Assembly (NCBI GenBank): GCA_031935845.1
Contig: JAJBWA010000142.1
Coordinates: 1-12,293, forward strand
DNA: 12,293 nucleotides
Reading direction: 5' to 3'
DNA from: UBA9732 sp031935845
Lineage (GTDB): Bacteria; Spirochaetota; Spirochaetia; Sphaerochaetales; Sphaerochaetaceae
In this document: positions 5,826 to 12,293 of the stretch, piece by piece
Layout of the letters: every line of letters begins with the position of its first letter
How positions within the stretch are numbered: the stretch's first letter is position 1
Notes under the pieces: model-generated
Database searches by the model: none
The model's input: the letters and a program-made list of their open reading frames with translations, nothing else
Told to the model about the DNA's origin: nothing
Made by a program: the position numbers and the translations under genes

Positions 5826-7601
5826 TCAAACCCTTATGGTAAGTACATTCAGTCCCAGAATGTTGTTATACTCGACCTTCTCCGCAATGGAGTAGATCAT
5901 CCTGAGTCCCACGTTCTTGGCAGGGTCCTCGGGATCAAACAGCTTGCTTCTGGAGGCAGGGTCGAACGGCTTGCAGTCGTCCTTTATGCGCAGAATCAGT
6001 TCATCGTTCTTCTTGGCAACACGGATATCGATCAGATGGCTCTTCTTGTCCTTGTTGAAACCATGGTCTACGACATTGCCTGCCATCTCCTCCAGGAACA
6101 GAGAGGCATGGAACGTGCGTTTAGCATCTATACCCTTCTCCCTGCAGAAATCGGTGACCTTCAGTGAGACGGTCATCACATCTTCCATGTCCCTTACGGT
6201 CATGTCAATCCTGTCGCCCTCCTCAACTCCGAAATCAGCCGGAATGACCATGTAGTCGTCCATGGTACGCGGGAAACGCTTGTTCCTGATTATGGAATAG
6301 ATCACAAGGATCAGATCGGCGAATATGCTGTTGAGGATGGTGGCCCAGTACACACCGTTTATCGAGATGGCCGGAACCAGGATGAGCGAGAACAGACAGA
6401 CACCGATGAAACCGTCGAACGCCGTCATGATGTTCACAAGCACATGCTTTCCCGAGCTCTGTGCGTAGCAGACGCCGTTCATCGTCGGAAGTGCCAGCGG
6501 CATGACCAGCGGCATCAGCCTCATGCCCCAGACTGTCATCTTGTAGACCGTCTCCGTCGGGTCATGGTAGTACAGGTTTGTAATCGGCTCGGCAAGTAGC
6601 GCAATAGCAATTGCAATCACCGACATGATGGGGATGCTCCACTTGAACATATGGCGCATGACATCGGTCAGCGACCTCCTGTCCTCCTCTCCTATGCTGA
6701 CGGACATCAGCATCCTGGAAACCACAAGCATGGCGCTCGGGATGGTCCAGAACAGGCCCACGAACGAGTTCGTGGTGGACAGTGCGGACATACCTGCAGA
6801 ACCTGCGTAGACGGGAATCAGGGCATTGAGGATTATGCCCCTGATGGTCTGGTAGCCGTCGCCCAGGGCACCCGGAAGACCGGTGGTGAATATATGGGCG
6901 AAGTCGCCTTTCTTTATTCCCTTGAAGCGGATCTTCATCATCGATTTCCTGCCCAGGAAGTAAGCCAGCTCGATCAGGAAGAACACCCACAGACCCACGG
7001 ATGATGCCAGTGCAAGCCCGAATGCCTGCATCTTCCACTGTGAGACAAAGAGGAAGTTCGTGATGAAGTTCACCACAATGAACGCAACGCTTGCAATCGT
7101 GGTCCTGATGGTCTTGTTCTCAAGGGACAGGAACGCGGCAAGCTGCTGGCCCAGCACGTACGGAATGATTCCTATGGCCCTACCCAGAACATACTGGTCA
7201 AGGTAGACGCGGACCTCCGGATCCTTGGTGAATAGACCCATCCATCCGAACGGAACGGCCAGTAGATGCAGCGCGATGTAGAAAATGGAGAACATCAGCG
7301 CTGACAGTATGTCCACCGCAAACACATTCTCGGTCTTGTCCATCTGGTTGGCACCCATGTACTTTCCGCAGATGATCTGGGATCCGCACACGAACAGTCC
7401 GGTGACGGCACACATCAGCGTGTTGATGGGATTGTAGAATCCTATGGCACTCATGGCCGCAGAACCCACTGAGTTCGTCGCAAACAGGCTGGACACCGTA
7501 TTGTTCACTGCGTTGATTGCGGCAAGCAGAATCTGGATCGGCAGAAGCCGGAAGAAAACCCTTGTTATCAGGTTTCCGTCAGCACGAATTTCCCTGGTCA
7601 T
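5826..7601 (-). CDS. Second MATE-family transporter fused to an RsbW/SpoIIAB-like ATPase domain
   Basis: The protein is 591 residues and paralogous to the fusion at 1847-3658. Residues 10-440 are a MATE-like 12-helix region (for example GSQIICGKYMGANQMDK at 73-89). A linker with FPRTMDDYMVIPADFG matches the equivalent PRKVEDFMYLPDEFG of the paralogue. Residues 465-591 are the GHKL domain: N-box LFLEEMAGNVVDHG (E505, N509), G1 region KDDCKPFDP (D541, C543) with cysteine where glycine is usual, and G2 KNVGLRMIYSIA (563 onward). The start is well supported by GGAGGGG (7605-7611) a few bases upstream. The ATG overlaps the GlgX stop in ATGA. Four bases separate its stop from the STAS gene, so transporter-kinase and STAS protein should be made together. 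It probably acts in the inner membrane as exporter, sensor or both; the substrate is unknown. Confidence 0.86.
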   Translation of the reverse strand: MTREIRADGNLITRVFFRLLPIQILLAAINAVNNTVSSLFATNSVGSAAMSAIGFYNPINTLMCAVTGLFVCGSQIICGKYMGANQMDKTENVFAVDILSALMFSIFYIALHLLAVPFGWMGLFTKDPEVRVYLDQYVLGRAIGIIPYVLGQQLAAFLSLENKTIRTTIASVAFIVVNFITNFLFVSQWKMQAFGLALASSVGLWVFFLIELAYFLGRKSMMKIRFKGIKKGDFAHIFTTGLPGALGDGYQTIRGIILNALIPVYAGSAGMSALSTTNSFVGLFWTIPSAMLVVSRMLMSVSIGEEDRRSLTDVMRHMFKWSIPIMSVIAIAIALLAEPITNLYYHDPTETVYKMTVWGMRLMPLVMPLALPTMNGVCYAQSSGKHVLVNIMTAFDGFIGVCLFSLILVPAISINGVYWATILNSIFADLILVIYSIIRNKRFPRTMDDYMVIPADFGVEEGDRIDMTVRDMEDVMTVSLKVTDFCREKGIDAKRTFHASLFLEEMAGNVVDHGFNKDKKSHLIDIRVAKKNDELILRIKDDCKPFDPASRSKLFDPEDPAKNVGLRMIYSIAEKVEYNNILGLNVLTIRV

Positions 7602-9670
7602 TTTCCCCTCCTTGCGACGAGGACCCTTATGCTCCTGGGTTCAAGTTCAATCTTATTGCCTTTGACGTAACGTTTTGCAAGGCTCTTGGCCGCACTGTCG
7701 GCATAGCTCTGCCACCTGAAGCCTTCGGGAAGGTCAGGCAGCGTGAACTCCATGCTTCCCCAGTACGAGTTCACTGCAGTGTAGATGAAGCTGTCCTCCG
7801 GCACCCCGAACTCGGAAGCCGGCTCGGCGTACATGAAGCCGAAGCTCAGAAGCGGGCTGTCGATGTCTATCGCCCACGGCGTTGTCCCGTGGAAAGAGAG
7901 CTCGGGATATCCGCTTGAGTTGTGTCCCGTACGCCTGCTGCTCCTCATGACCGGATGGGCGTTCCTGAGGGCGATCATGGCCTTGAAGTAATCATGCACA
8001 TCCTTGTGTTTCTTCATGTTGGACCAGTCGAGCCATGACAGCGGGCCGTCCTGGCACCAGACGTTGTTGTTTCCGTTCTGGGTGTTGCGGAACTCGTCTC
8101 CGGAGAGCATCATCGGAGTACCGCGGCTGAGCATCAGGAGGCTGAAAGCGTTCTTGACTATCCTGTTCCTGAGGCTTTCCACGTTCGGGTCATCGGTGGC
8201 ACCCTCCACCCCGCAGTTCCAGCTGACGTTGTTGTCTATTCCGTCACGGTTGTCCTCGCCGTTTGCGGCGTTGTGCTTGAAGTTGTAGGAGAAGTTGTCG
8301 TTGAGCGTGAAGCCGTCATGACATGTGATGAAGTTCACAGTGGAGTGGGCGCGGTTGTCGCCGTAGATGTCCGGCGATCCCTGGATGCGCCTGATCAGCT
8401 CCGGGCCGGCATAGTCGTCGCTCTTCACGAAATGACGCACGCAGTCACGGAACTTTCCGTTCCACTCGGCCCATCTGTCGGGAGCCGGGAATGATCCCAC
8501 CTGATAAAGTCCGGCGGCATCCCATGCCTCGGCTATGAGCTTTGTCCTGGACAGAATCGGATCATGTGCAAGAGTCTCCAGAAGAGGAGGATTCTTCAGG
8601 GGCTTTCCGCTGGGATCACGTGAGAGAATCGGAGCTTCATCGAACCTGAATCCGTCCACGTGGTAGTCGGACACCCAGTAACGCAGGCAGTCGAGGATAT
8701 GCTCACGCACTATGGCGTTGTTGCAGTTCACCGTGTTTCCGCATCCGCTGTAGTTCACGTATCCGCCGTCCTGATCCAGCAGGTAGTATGTCCTGTTGTC
8801 TATTCCCCTGTAGTTGAGCGTGGGACCGGTGTCGTCCATCTCGGCGGTGTGGTTGAACACGACGTCGAAGATGACCTCGATTCCGTTCCTGTGCAGCTCC
8901 TTTATCATGCTCTTGAGCTCATCGGCCGCCATGTGGAACGCACCTGTCGCCGCATAGCCCGACTTGGGAGCAAAGAAAGACACCGTGCTGTAGCCCCAGA
9001 AGTTCAGAAGCCTGTTTCCGTCATATGTACGGTTGCGCTCCAGCTCGTCGAACTCGAAGACCGGAAGCAGCTCCACGCAGTTGACGCCCAGTTCCTTGAG
9101 GTAGGGAATCTTCTCCACCACCCCGCGGAACGTTCCGCCGTGGGTGACGCCCGATGACGGATCTTTGGTGAATCCGCGCACATGGAGCTCGTAGATCACG
9201 AGGTCGTCTATATCCAGCTCGAGCGGACGGTCGCCTTCCCAGGGATAGTCCTCATACATCACCCTGCAGCGCATGGGAGTTGCATCCTCCGCACCCCATG
9301 TCTCCCTGCCTGACAGCAGTTTTGCATACGGGTCGAGAAGCGGGACTTCAGGATTGAAACGCAGCCCCTTTGAACGGTCAAATTCTCCGTAGAACCTGTA
9401 GGTGTACTCCAGATCTTCCGGATTCTGGTCGTAGACTATGATGGAATAGTTGCTTCCGGTCCTGAAGTCATCCGGAATCATGATATGTGCATACGCCTGG
9501 CTCTCTCCGGTGTGGTAGAGCTCCAGCATGCATCCTGTTGCGTCCACCGAGTTCACGGAGAAGTTTATTGTATCCTTGTCAAGAATCGATGCACCGAACG
9601 GGATTGAATGTCCGCGGCAGCATCTGATGCCGTCAATCTCTATTACGTTTAAATCGTCTATCCTTCGCAT
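7598..9670 (-). CDS. glgX: Glycogen debranching enzyme, GlgX/isoamylase type (GH13)
   Basis: The 690-residue cytoplasmic enzyme is expected to hydrolyse alpha-1,6 branch points of glycogen after phosphorylase trimming. An N-terminal CBM48-like domain (about 15-100; VNSVDATGCMLELYH, YTYRFYGEFDRSKG) precedes the GH13 barrel (about 155-570). Conserved regions are DVVFNHT (269-275), GFRFDEA with nucleophile D344, LIAEAWD with acid/base E381, and FITCHDG with transition-state residue D452. LSRGTPMMLSGDEFRNTQNGNNN (514-536) and YAKLLSG are typical of GlgX/TreX, and the length fits. The residues after about 590 form the C-terminal beta domain. The ATG at 9670 is preceded by GAGGGG (9675-9680), spaced four bases. 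It is the first gene of a minus operon that continues, by a 4-base overlap, into the MATE-ATPase and STAS genes. That is an unusual partner for glgX, and no other glycogen gene is visible. Confidence 0.92.
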   Translation of the reverse strand: MRRIDDLNVIEIDGIRCCRGHSIPFGASILDKDTINFSVNSVDATGCMLELYHTGESQAYAHIMIPDDFRTGSNYSIIVYDQNPEDLEYTYRFYGEFDRSKGLRFNPEVPLLDPYAKLLSGRETWGAEDATPMRCRVMYEDYPWEGDRPLELDIDDLVIYELHVRGFTKDPSSGVTHGGTFRGVVEKIPYLKELGVNCVELLPVFEFDELERNRTYDGNRLLNFWGYSTVSFFAPKSGYAATGAFHMAADELKSMIKELHRNGIEVIFDVVFNHTAEMDDTGPTLNYRGIDNRTYYLLDQDGGYVNYSGCGNTVNCNNAIVREHILDCLRYWVSDYHVDGFRFDEAPILSRDPSGKPLKNPPLLETLAHDPILSRTKLIAEAWDAAGLYQVGSFPAPDRWAEWNGKFRDCVRHFVKSDDYAGPELIRRIQGSPDIYGDNRAHSTVNFITCHDGFTLNDNFSYNFKHNAANGEDNRDGIDNNVSWNCGVEGATDDPNVESLRNRIVKNAFSLLMLSRGTPMMLSGDEFRNTQNGNNNVWCQDGPLSWLDWSNMKKHKDVHDYFKAMIALRNAHPVMRSSRRTGHNSSGYPELSFHGTTPWAIDIDSPLLSFGFMYAEPASEFGVPEDSFIYTAVNSYWGSMEFTLPDLPEGFRWQSYADSAAKSLAKRYVKGNKIELEPRSIRVLVARRGK

Positions 9671-9687
9671 ACTGCCCCTCAGGACGA

Positions 9688-9717
9688 ATTATATCCTACC
9701 ACGGGATTGCTGGACAA
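9688..9717 (-). promoter_or_regulatory. Promoter of the glgX/MATE-ATPase/STAS operon
   Basis: On the minus strand TTGTCC (9712-9717) is followed after 18 bases by a perfect TATAAT (9688-9693). Transcription would start near 9681, leaving a very short leader of about 10 bases that holds GAGGGG just before the ATG. Its -35 overlaps the end of the -35 of the opposing candidate promoter. Confidence 0.6.
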
Positions 9718-9734
9718 TACGAACAATGTATACT
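9707..9734 (+). promoter_or_regulatory. Candidate promoter of the HAD lipoprotein gene
   Basis: TTGCTG (9707-9712), 16 bases, then TATACT (9729-9734) would give a leader of about 43 bases. A competing choice is the extended -10 TGC-TATCAT at 9750-9758, which shares TGTGCTA with the kinase promoter but lacks a good -35. I cannot decide between them from sequence. Confidence 0.4.
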
Positions 9735-9783
9735 TGATTCACATATCTGTGCTATCATTGCCGAAATACAACGGAGGGAGTTT

Positions 9784-10839
9784 ATGAAGAAGACATTCAG
9801 ATTACTTGTCATCGCATTGGTATTGATGACTTTGGTATCATGTTCCACAACAAAGGCAAAAAAACTTTCCGGAGAGGAATTCCTTTCACTCTGGACGGAC
9901 GGATCCAGGCTTAAGAAGGAACTCATCGCTTATGTAGAGGCGGCCACGGATCCCTCGAGTCCGGATTTCATCCCGGTCAACCGCCGCATAGCAGTCGTCG
10001 ACATTGACGGAACGTTGCTCTGCGAGACAGACAGGGACTATATCGACCATTCCCTTCTTGCATACAGGGTCCTTGAGGATCCCGACTATAGGGACAAGGC
10101 CAGCGACTTCGAGAAACAGGTGGCAAACACCATCGTGGAGAAGAGCAAGACGGAATCACCCGTGAGCGGACTTGACGTAGACCATGGCAAGGCCGTGGCA
10201 ACCGCATTCAAGGGAATGACGCTGGAGGAGTTCAATGACTACGTGCAGATGTTCAAGCAGCAGCCCATGCCCGGATACGAGGGGATGCTGCGCGGAGCCA
10301 GTTTCTACCGGCCGATGCTCCAGGTCATGTATTACCTCATTGAAAACGACTTCACCATCTACATCCAGAGCGGAACGGACCGTCTGATTACCCGTGGTAT
10401 CTTCTACAACAACATGCTTCAGGTCCCGAACTCACAGATCATCGGCTCCGACGTCCTGCTTGTCGCCACGAACCAGGGAGACACCGACGGACGCGAGTAT
10501 ACGTTCCAGGCGGATGACGAGGTCCTTCTGGGCGGAGAGTTCCTGATCAAGAACCTCAAGATGAACAAGGTAAGCACAATCGTGCGTGAAATCGGAGTGC
10601 AGCCCGTACTCTCATTCGGGAACTCCACGGGAGACGCCGCCATGGCCAACTACACCATCAACAACAATCCCTACCCCAGCCTGGCATTCATGCTCTGCTG
10701 CGACGACACAGTACGTGAGAACGGCAATCTGGAGAAGGCATACACCATGTACGGACTGTGCGAGGAGAACGGCTGGATTCCGATTTCCATGAGGGACGAT
10801 TGGACCACCATCTACGGAGACGGCGTCAAAAGGCGTTGA
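9784..10839 (+). CDS. HAD-superfamily phosphatase-like lipoprotein
   Basis: The 351-residue protein has a lipoprotein signal peptide ending MTLVSC, with Cys20 as the lipidated residue, so it should be tethered in the periplasm. HAD motifs are present: motif I VVDIDGTLL (nucleophile D73, D75), motif II IYIQSGTDR (S196), a lysine for motif III around K256/K262, and motif IV GNSTGDAAM (D284). The long insert between motifs I and II (about 85-185, including KQVANTIVEKSKTESP) forms a helical cap of the phosphoserine-phosphatase-like class. Family knowledge implies an Mg-dependent phosphomonoesterase; the substrate is not recognisable. The start is fixed by GGAGGGAG (9773-9780). It appears monocistronic, with a terminator at 10866-10913. 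Its last 14 bases overlap the convergent CDF gene. With the secreted nucleotidase it suggests an extracytoplasmic phosphate-release theme (inference). Confidence 0.85.
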   Translation: MKKTFRLLVIALVLMTLVSCSTTKAKKLSGEEFLSLWTDGSRLKKELIAYVEAATDPSSPDFIPVNRRIAVVDIDGTLLCETDRDYIDHSLLAYRVLEDPDYRDKASDFEKQVANTIVEKSKTESPVSGLDVDHGKAVATAFKGMTLEEFNDYVQMFKQQPMPGYEGMLRGASFYRPMLQVMYYLIENDFTIYIQSGTDRLITRGIFYNNMLQVPNSQIIGSDVLLVATNQGDTDGREYTFQADDEVLLGGEFLIKNLKMNKVSTIVREIGVQPVLSFGNSTGDAAMANYTINNNPYPSLAFMLCCDDTVRENGNLEKAYTMYGLCEENGWIPISMRDDWTTIYGDGVKRR

Positions 10840-11938
10840 TCGAAGAGTGTACCTTGATATCCATTGAAGGGAACTTCTGCCGCAGCTCCTGCTGCAGGAG
10901 TTCCTTTTCATTTTCAGCGTCCTTGTCACCGTAGTCCTCGACGATGTAGAAGGACATCTGCTTTCCATCGGGATCGATCATGAAAGAATGGGCCCTGAGG
11001 ATTCCCTTGTATTTAGTCACCGTCTCCATGATCTGCGCCCAGATGGCATCGGTCTCGGCCGACGAGTCGTTGGAACCGCTGATTCCGACCGATGTAAGGA
11101 TCAGGCCTTCCTTTCTCGCCAGGCCCTTGAGCTCGGTCGATATCCTGCATATCTCGTTGGCCCGCAGGTTTCCGTCCACCTCGATGTCCACGGACCCGAT
11201 CTTGGTGCCCTCGCCGTAGTCGTGGATCATGAGGTTGGACACATTCAGCACTCCGTCCTCCATGATGATCATCTGACGTATCTTGTTGCGGAATTCAGGA
11301 TCCACTCGCGTTCCCAGGATCTTGTTCAGGCACTCCCCGATCATCCCGAATCCGGTCTTGAGGATCATGATGCCTATGAAGATGCAGAGGTATTCATCGA
11401 TGTCCCATCCGAACAGCTTGTCGGCTACGATTCCCACAAGTATGGCCAGGGCCGTGAAGGCATCGGCCAGGCTGTCGGCACCGGTCAGGACAAGACTCGG
11501 ACAGTTGATTTTCCTACCGCCCTTCTTGGCATAGAATCCGTATGATATCTTGGCAACCATCGAGGCAGACATGACCACGATGGACCATGTACCGTACACA
11601 GGCGACGGAGAATCATTGAACAATCCCATCACTGCTTCCACTATGGCCTTGCCGCCGATGTAGATTATGAACATTGCAAAGAGCAGCGAGAACAGGTATT
11701 CGAAACGCCCGTAGCCGAACGGATGCACCTTGTCCGCCCTCTTCATGGCCAGGAATGCCGACAGGATGATGAAGAACGATGCCACGGAATCGGCCAGACT
11801 GTTGATACCGTCCAGCTGTATGGCGGTCGAACCGATGGACAGACCCACGATGAGCTTGCCCACGCAAAGCACTATGTTTATCGCAACGCCTACCGACGAG
11901 TATCTGATGACGGCTCTGTTTCTTTCCCTGGAATCCAT
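10826..11938 (-). CDS. Cation diffusion facilitator, MntE-like (probable manganese efflux)
   Basis: The protein is 370 residues. An N-terminal six-helix CDF domain (about 10-205) is followed by a cytoplasmic part. With numbering from the ATG at 11938, the transport-site residues are N46-x-x-x-D50 in helix 2 (within DGINSLAD) and D155-x-x-x-D159 in helix 5 (ADSLAD). The zinc CDFs have HxxxD; the N-D / D-D combination is what I recall for the MntE-type manganese exporters, so manganese is the favoured substrate. The C-terminus appears to hold two ferredoxin-like dimerisation units (about 215-290 and 310-368), which explains the extra length. An in-frame TTG at 11944 exists, but ATG 11938 is preferred because a -10 box ends seven bases before it. 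No Shine-Dalgarno is present. It is divergent from the SLC13-like permease, and its 3' end overlaps the HAD gene. Confidence 0.85.
   Translation of the reverse strand: MDSRERNRAVIRYSSVGVAINIVLCVGKLIVGLSIGSTAIQLDGINSLADSVASFFIILSAFLAMKRADKVHPFGYGRFEYLFSLLFAMFIIYIGGKAIVEAVMGLFNDSPSPVYGTWSIVVMSASMVAKISYGFYAKKGGRKINCPSLVLTGADSLADAFTALAILVGIVADKLFGWDIDEYLCIFIGIMILKTGFGMIGECLNKILGTRVDPEFRNKIRQMIIMEDGVLNVSNLMIHDYGEGTKIGSVDIEVDGNLRANEICRISTELKGLARKEGLILTSVGISGSNDSSAETDAIWAQIMETVTKYKGILRAHSFMIDPDGKQMSFYIVEDYGDKDAENEKELLQQELRQKFPSMDIKVHSSINAF
10866..10913 (+). terminator. Intrinsic terminator of the HAD gene, inside the CDF coding region
   Basis: GGAACTTCTGC (10870-10880) pairs with GCAGGAGTTCC (10894-10904), 11 pairs with one G-U, around a 13-base loop. 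The stem extends by A-U and G-U pairs into the flanks and is followed by TTTTCATTTT (10905-10914). It starts about 27 bases after the HAD stop. It is placed entirely within codons of the convergent CDF gene. Confidence 0.7.
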
Positions 11939-11945
11939 ATCCAAT

Positions 11946-11975
11946 AGGATACATTAACGTATTGCATTTTGAAAA
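11946..11975 (-). promoter_or_regulatory. Promoter of the CDF gene, apparently leaderless
   Basis: On the minus strand TTTTCA (11970-11975) is followed after 18 bases by TATCCT (11946-11951). Seven bases then separate the -10 from the ATG at 11938-11936. The -35 is weak. This element interleaves with the divergent permease promoter. Confidence 0.42.
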
Positions 11976-11991
11976 CCCTCTTCAGTACAAT
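11962..11991 (+). promoter_or_regulatory. Promoter of the SLC13-like permease gene, apparently leaderless
   Basis: TTGCAT (11962-11967) is followed after 18 bases by TACAAT (11986-11991), and the ATG at 11999 comes seven bases later. No Shine-Dalgarno is present. The upstream in-frame ATG at 11990 overlaps the -10 box and would not be transcribed from this promoter. Confidence 0.55.
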
Positions 11992-11998
11992 GACCGGC

Positions 11999-12293
11999 AT
12001 GAAGAAGATCCTGCAGTTTTTCAGAAAGGAGATGATGCTGACCCTGGCACTGGTTGCCGCCCTTGCATCGATGCTGATAACCAGACCCAGCATGACGCTT
12101 GTGCGCAGCATCGACTGGCGCACATTGGGCACCCTGTTCATGATGCTCACCGTCCTTGAAGGCTTCAAGAAGGAAAACATCTTCAGCCCCATACTCAGGT
12201 TCAGCACACGCTTCAGGAGCATGACGGGCCTTTCCCTCTTCCTGGTATTCGGAGTCTTCTTCACATCCATGTTCGTGACCAACGATGTATCCC
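11999..12293 (+). CDS. SLC13/ArsB-like anion permease, N-terminal fragment
   Basis: The gene is open to the right edge, with 98 codons visible from the ATG at 11999 (an in-frame ATG at 11990 would add three). The sequence shows a basic start (MKKILQFFRKE), a first hydrophobic helix (MLTLALVAALASMLI), then IDWRTLGTLFMMLTVLEGFKK, a second membrane region, and a third ending in MFVTNDVS. The TND motif after a hydrophobic helix, and the DWRTLGTLF segment, are characteristic of the ion-transporter superfamily containing SLC13 (DASS), CitM and ArsB permeases, inner-membrane carriers of di/tricarboxylates, sulfate or arsenite. The substrate cannot be read from this part. It is divergent from the CDF gene over a 60-base shared promoter region. 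Confidence 0.7.
   Translation, partial: MKKILQFFRKEMMLTLALVAALASMLITRPSMTLVRSIDWRTLGTLFMMLTVLEGFKKENIFSPILRFSTRFRSMTGLSLFLVFGVFFTSMFVTNDVS

Noticed and set aside
1847..7601. Recent duplication or invertible segment between the two MATE-ATPase genes
   Set aside because: The proteins are clearly paralogous but diverged, and I see no long matching nucleotide tracts or flanking inverted repeats.
8660..9157. Plus-strand open frame of 165 codons inside glgX
   Set aside because: It is low-complexity and rich in Val and His, as expected for the complement of a real gene; no start signal.
9712..9729. Direct repeat GGACAAT / GAACAAT in the glgX-HAD intergenic region
   Set aside because: It is short and imperfect, and overlaps the -35 elements; not enough to call a binding site.
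11942..11944. TTG start for the CDF gene
   Set aside because: It lies immediately beside the -10 box and has no Shine-Dalgarno; the ATG at 11938 is two codons further in.

Overview
The window looks like chromosome from a diderm, probably gut- or anaerobe-associated bacterium. The best guess is a spirochaete of the Treponema/Sphaerochaeta kind. This is inference from codon habits (many GGA, ATA and AGG codons at moderate GC), a small signal-peptide-bearing beta-barrel ending in Phe, a lipoprotein, and MATE transporters fused to an ATPase domain. No rRNA or marker gene is present to settle it. The region is gene-dense, with no gap over 300 bases, no mobile element, no CRISPR array and no RNA gene that I can see.

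Layout. At the left edge, on the minus strand, are the first 40 codons of a CstA-type carbon-starvation/peptide transporter (1-122) and, upstream of it, a beta-barrel outer-membrane protein (206-877). A divergent promoter region (878-992) separates these from a plus-strand operon: an APH/choline-kinase-fold kinase (993-1868), a MATE transporter fused to an RsbW-like ATPase domain (1847-3658), and a secreted 5'-nucleotidase (3655-5559). All three overlap at their junctions. Converging on this operon from the right is a minus-strand operon: a GlgX-type debranching enzyme (7598-9670), a second MATE-ATPase fusion (5826-7601), and a STAS-domain anti-sigma-antagonist-like protein (5525-5821). The two operons overlap tail to tail by 35 bases. 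To the right are a HAD-family phosphatase lipoprotein (9784-10839, plus), a convergent and overlapping MntE-like cation diffusion facilitator (10826-11938, minus), and the start of a divergent SLC13/ArsB-like permease (11999 to the right edge).

The most interesting content is the pair of MATE-ATPase fusions in convergent operons around one STAS protein. In classical partner switching (SpoIIAB/SpoIIAA, RsbW/RsbV) a soluble GHKL serine kinase phosphorylates a STAS antagonist. Here the kinase-like domain is welded to a 12-helix transporter, and the STAS partner keeps the expected serine. I infer a transporter-coupled, membrane-anchored partner switch. Both ATPase domains share a changed nucleotide-binding box in which a glycine is replaced by cysteine (D-x-C-K-x-F-D-P).

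Two regulatory patterns also stand out. Three genes (kinase, CDF, permease) have -10 boxes ending 6-7 bases before an ATG that has no Shine-Dalgarno sequence, which is the signature of leaderless mRNAs. Both convergent junctions overlap, so transcript-end hairpins lie inside the partner's coding sequence.
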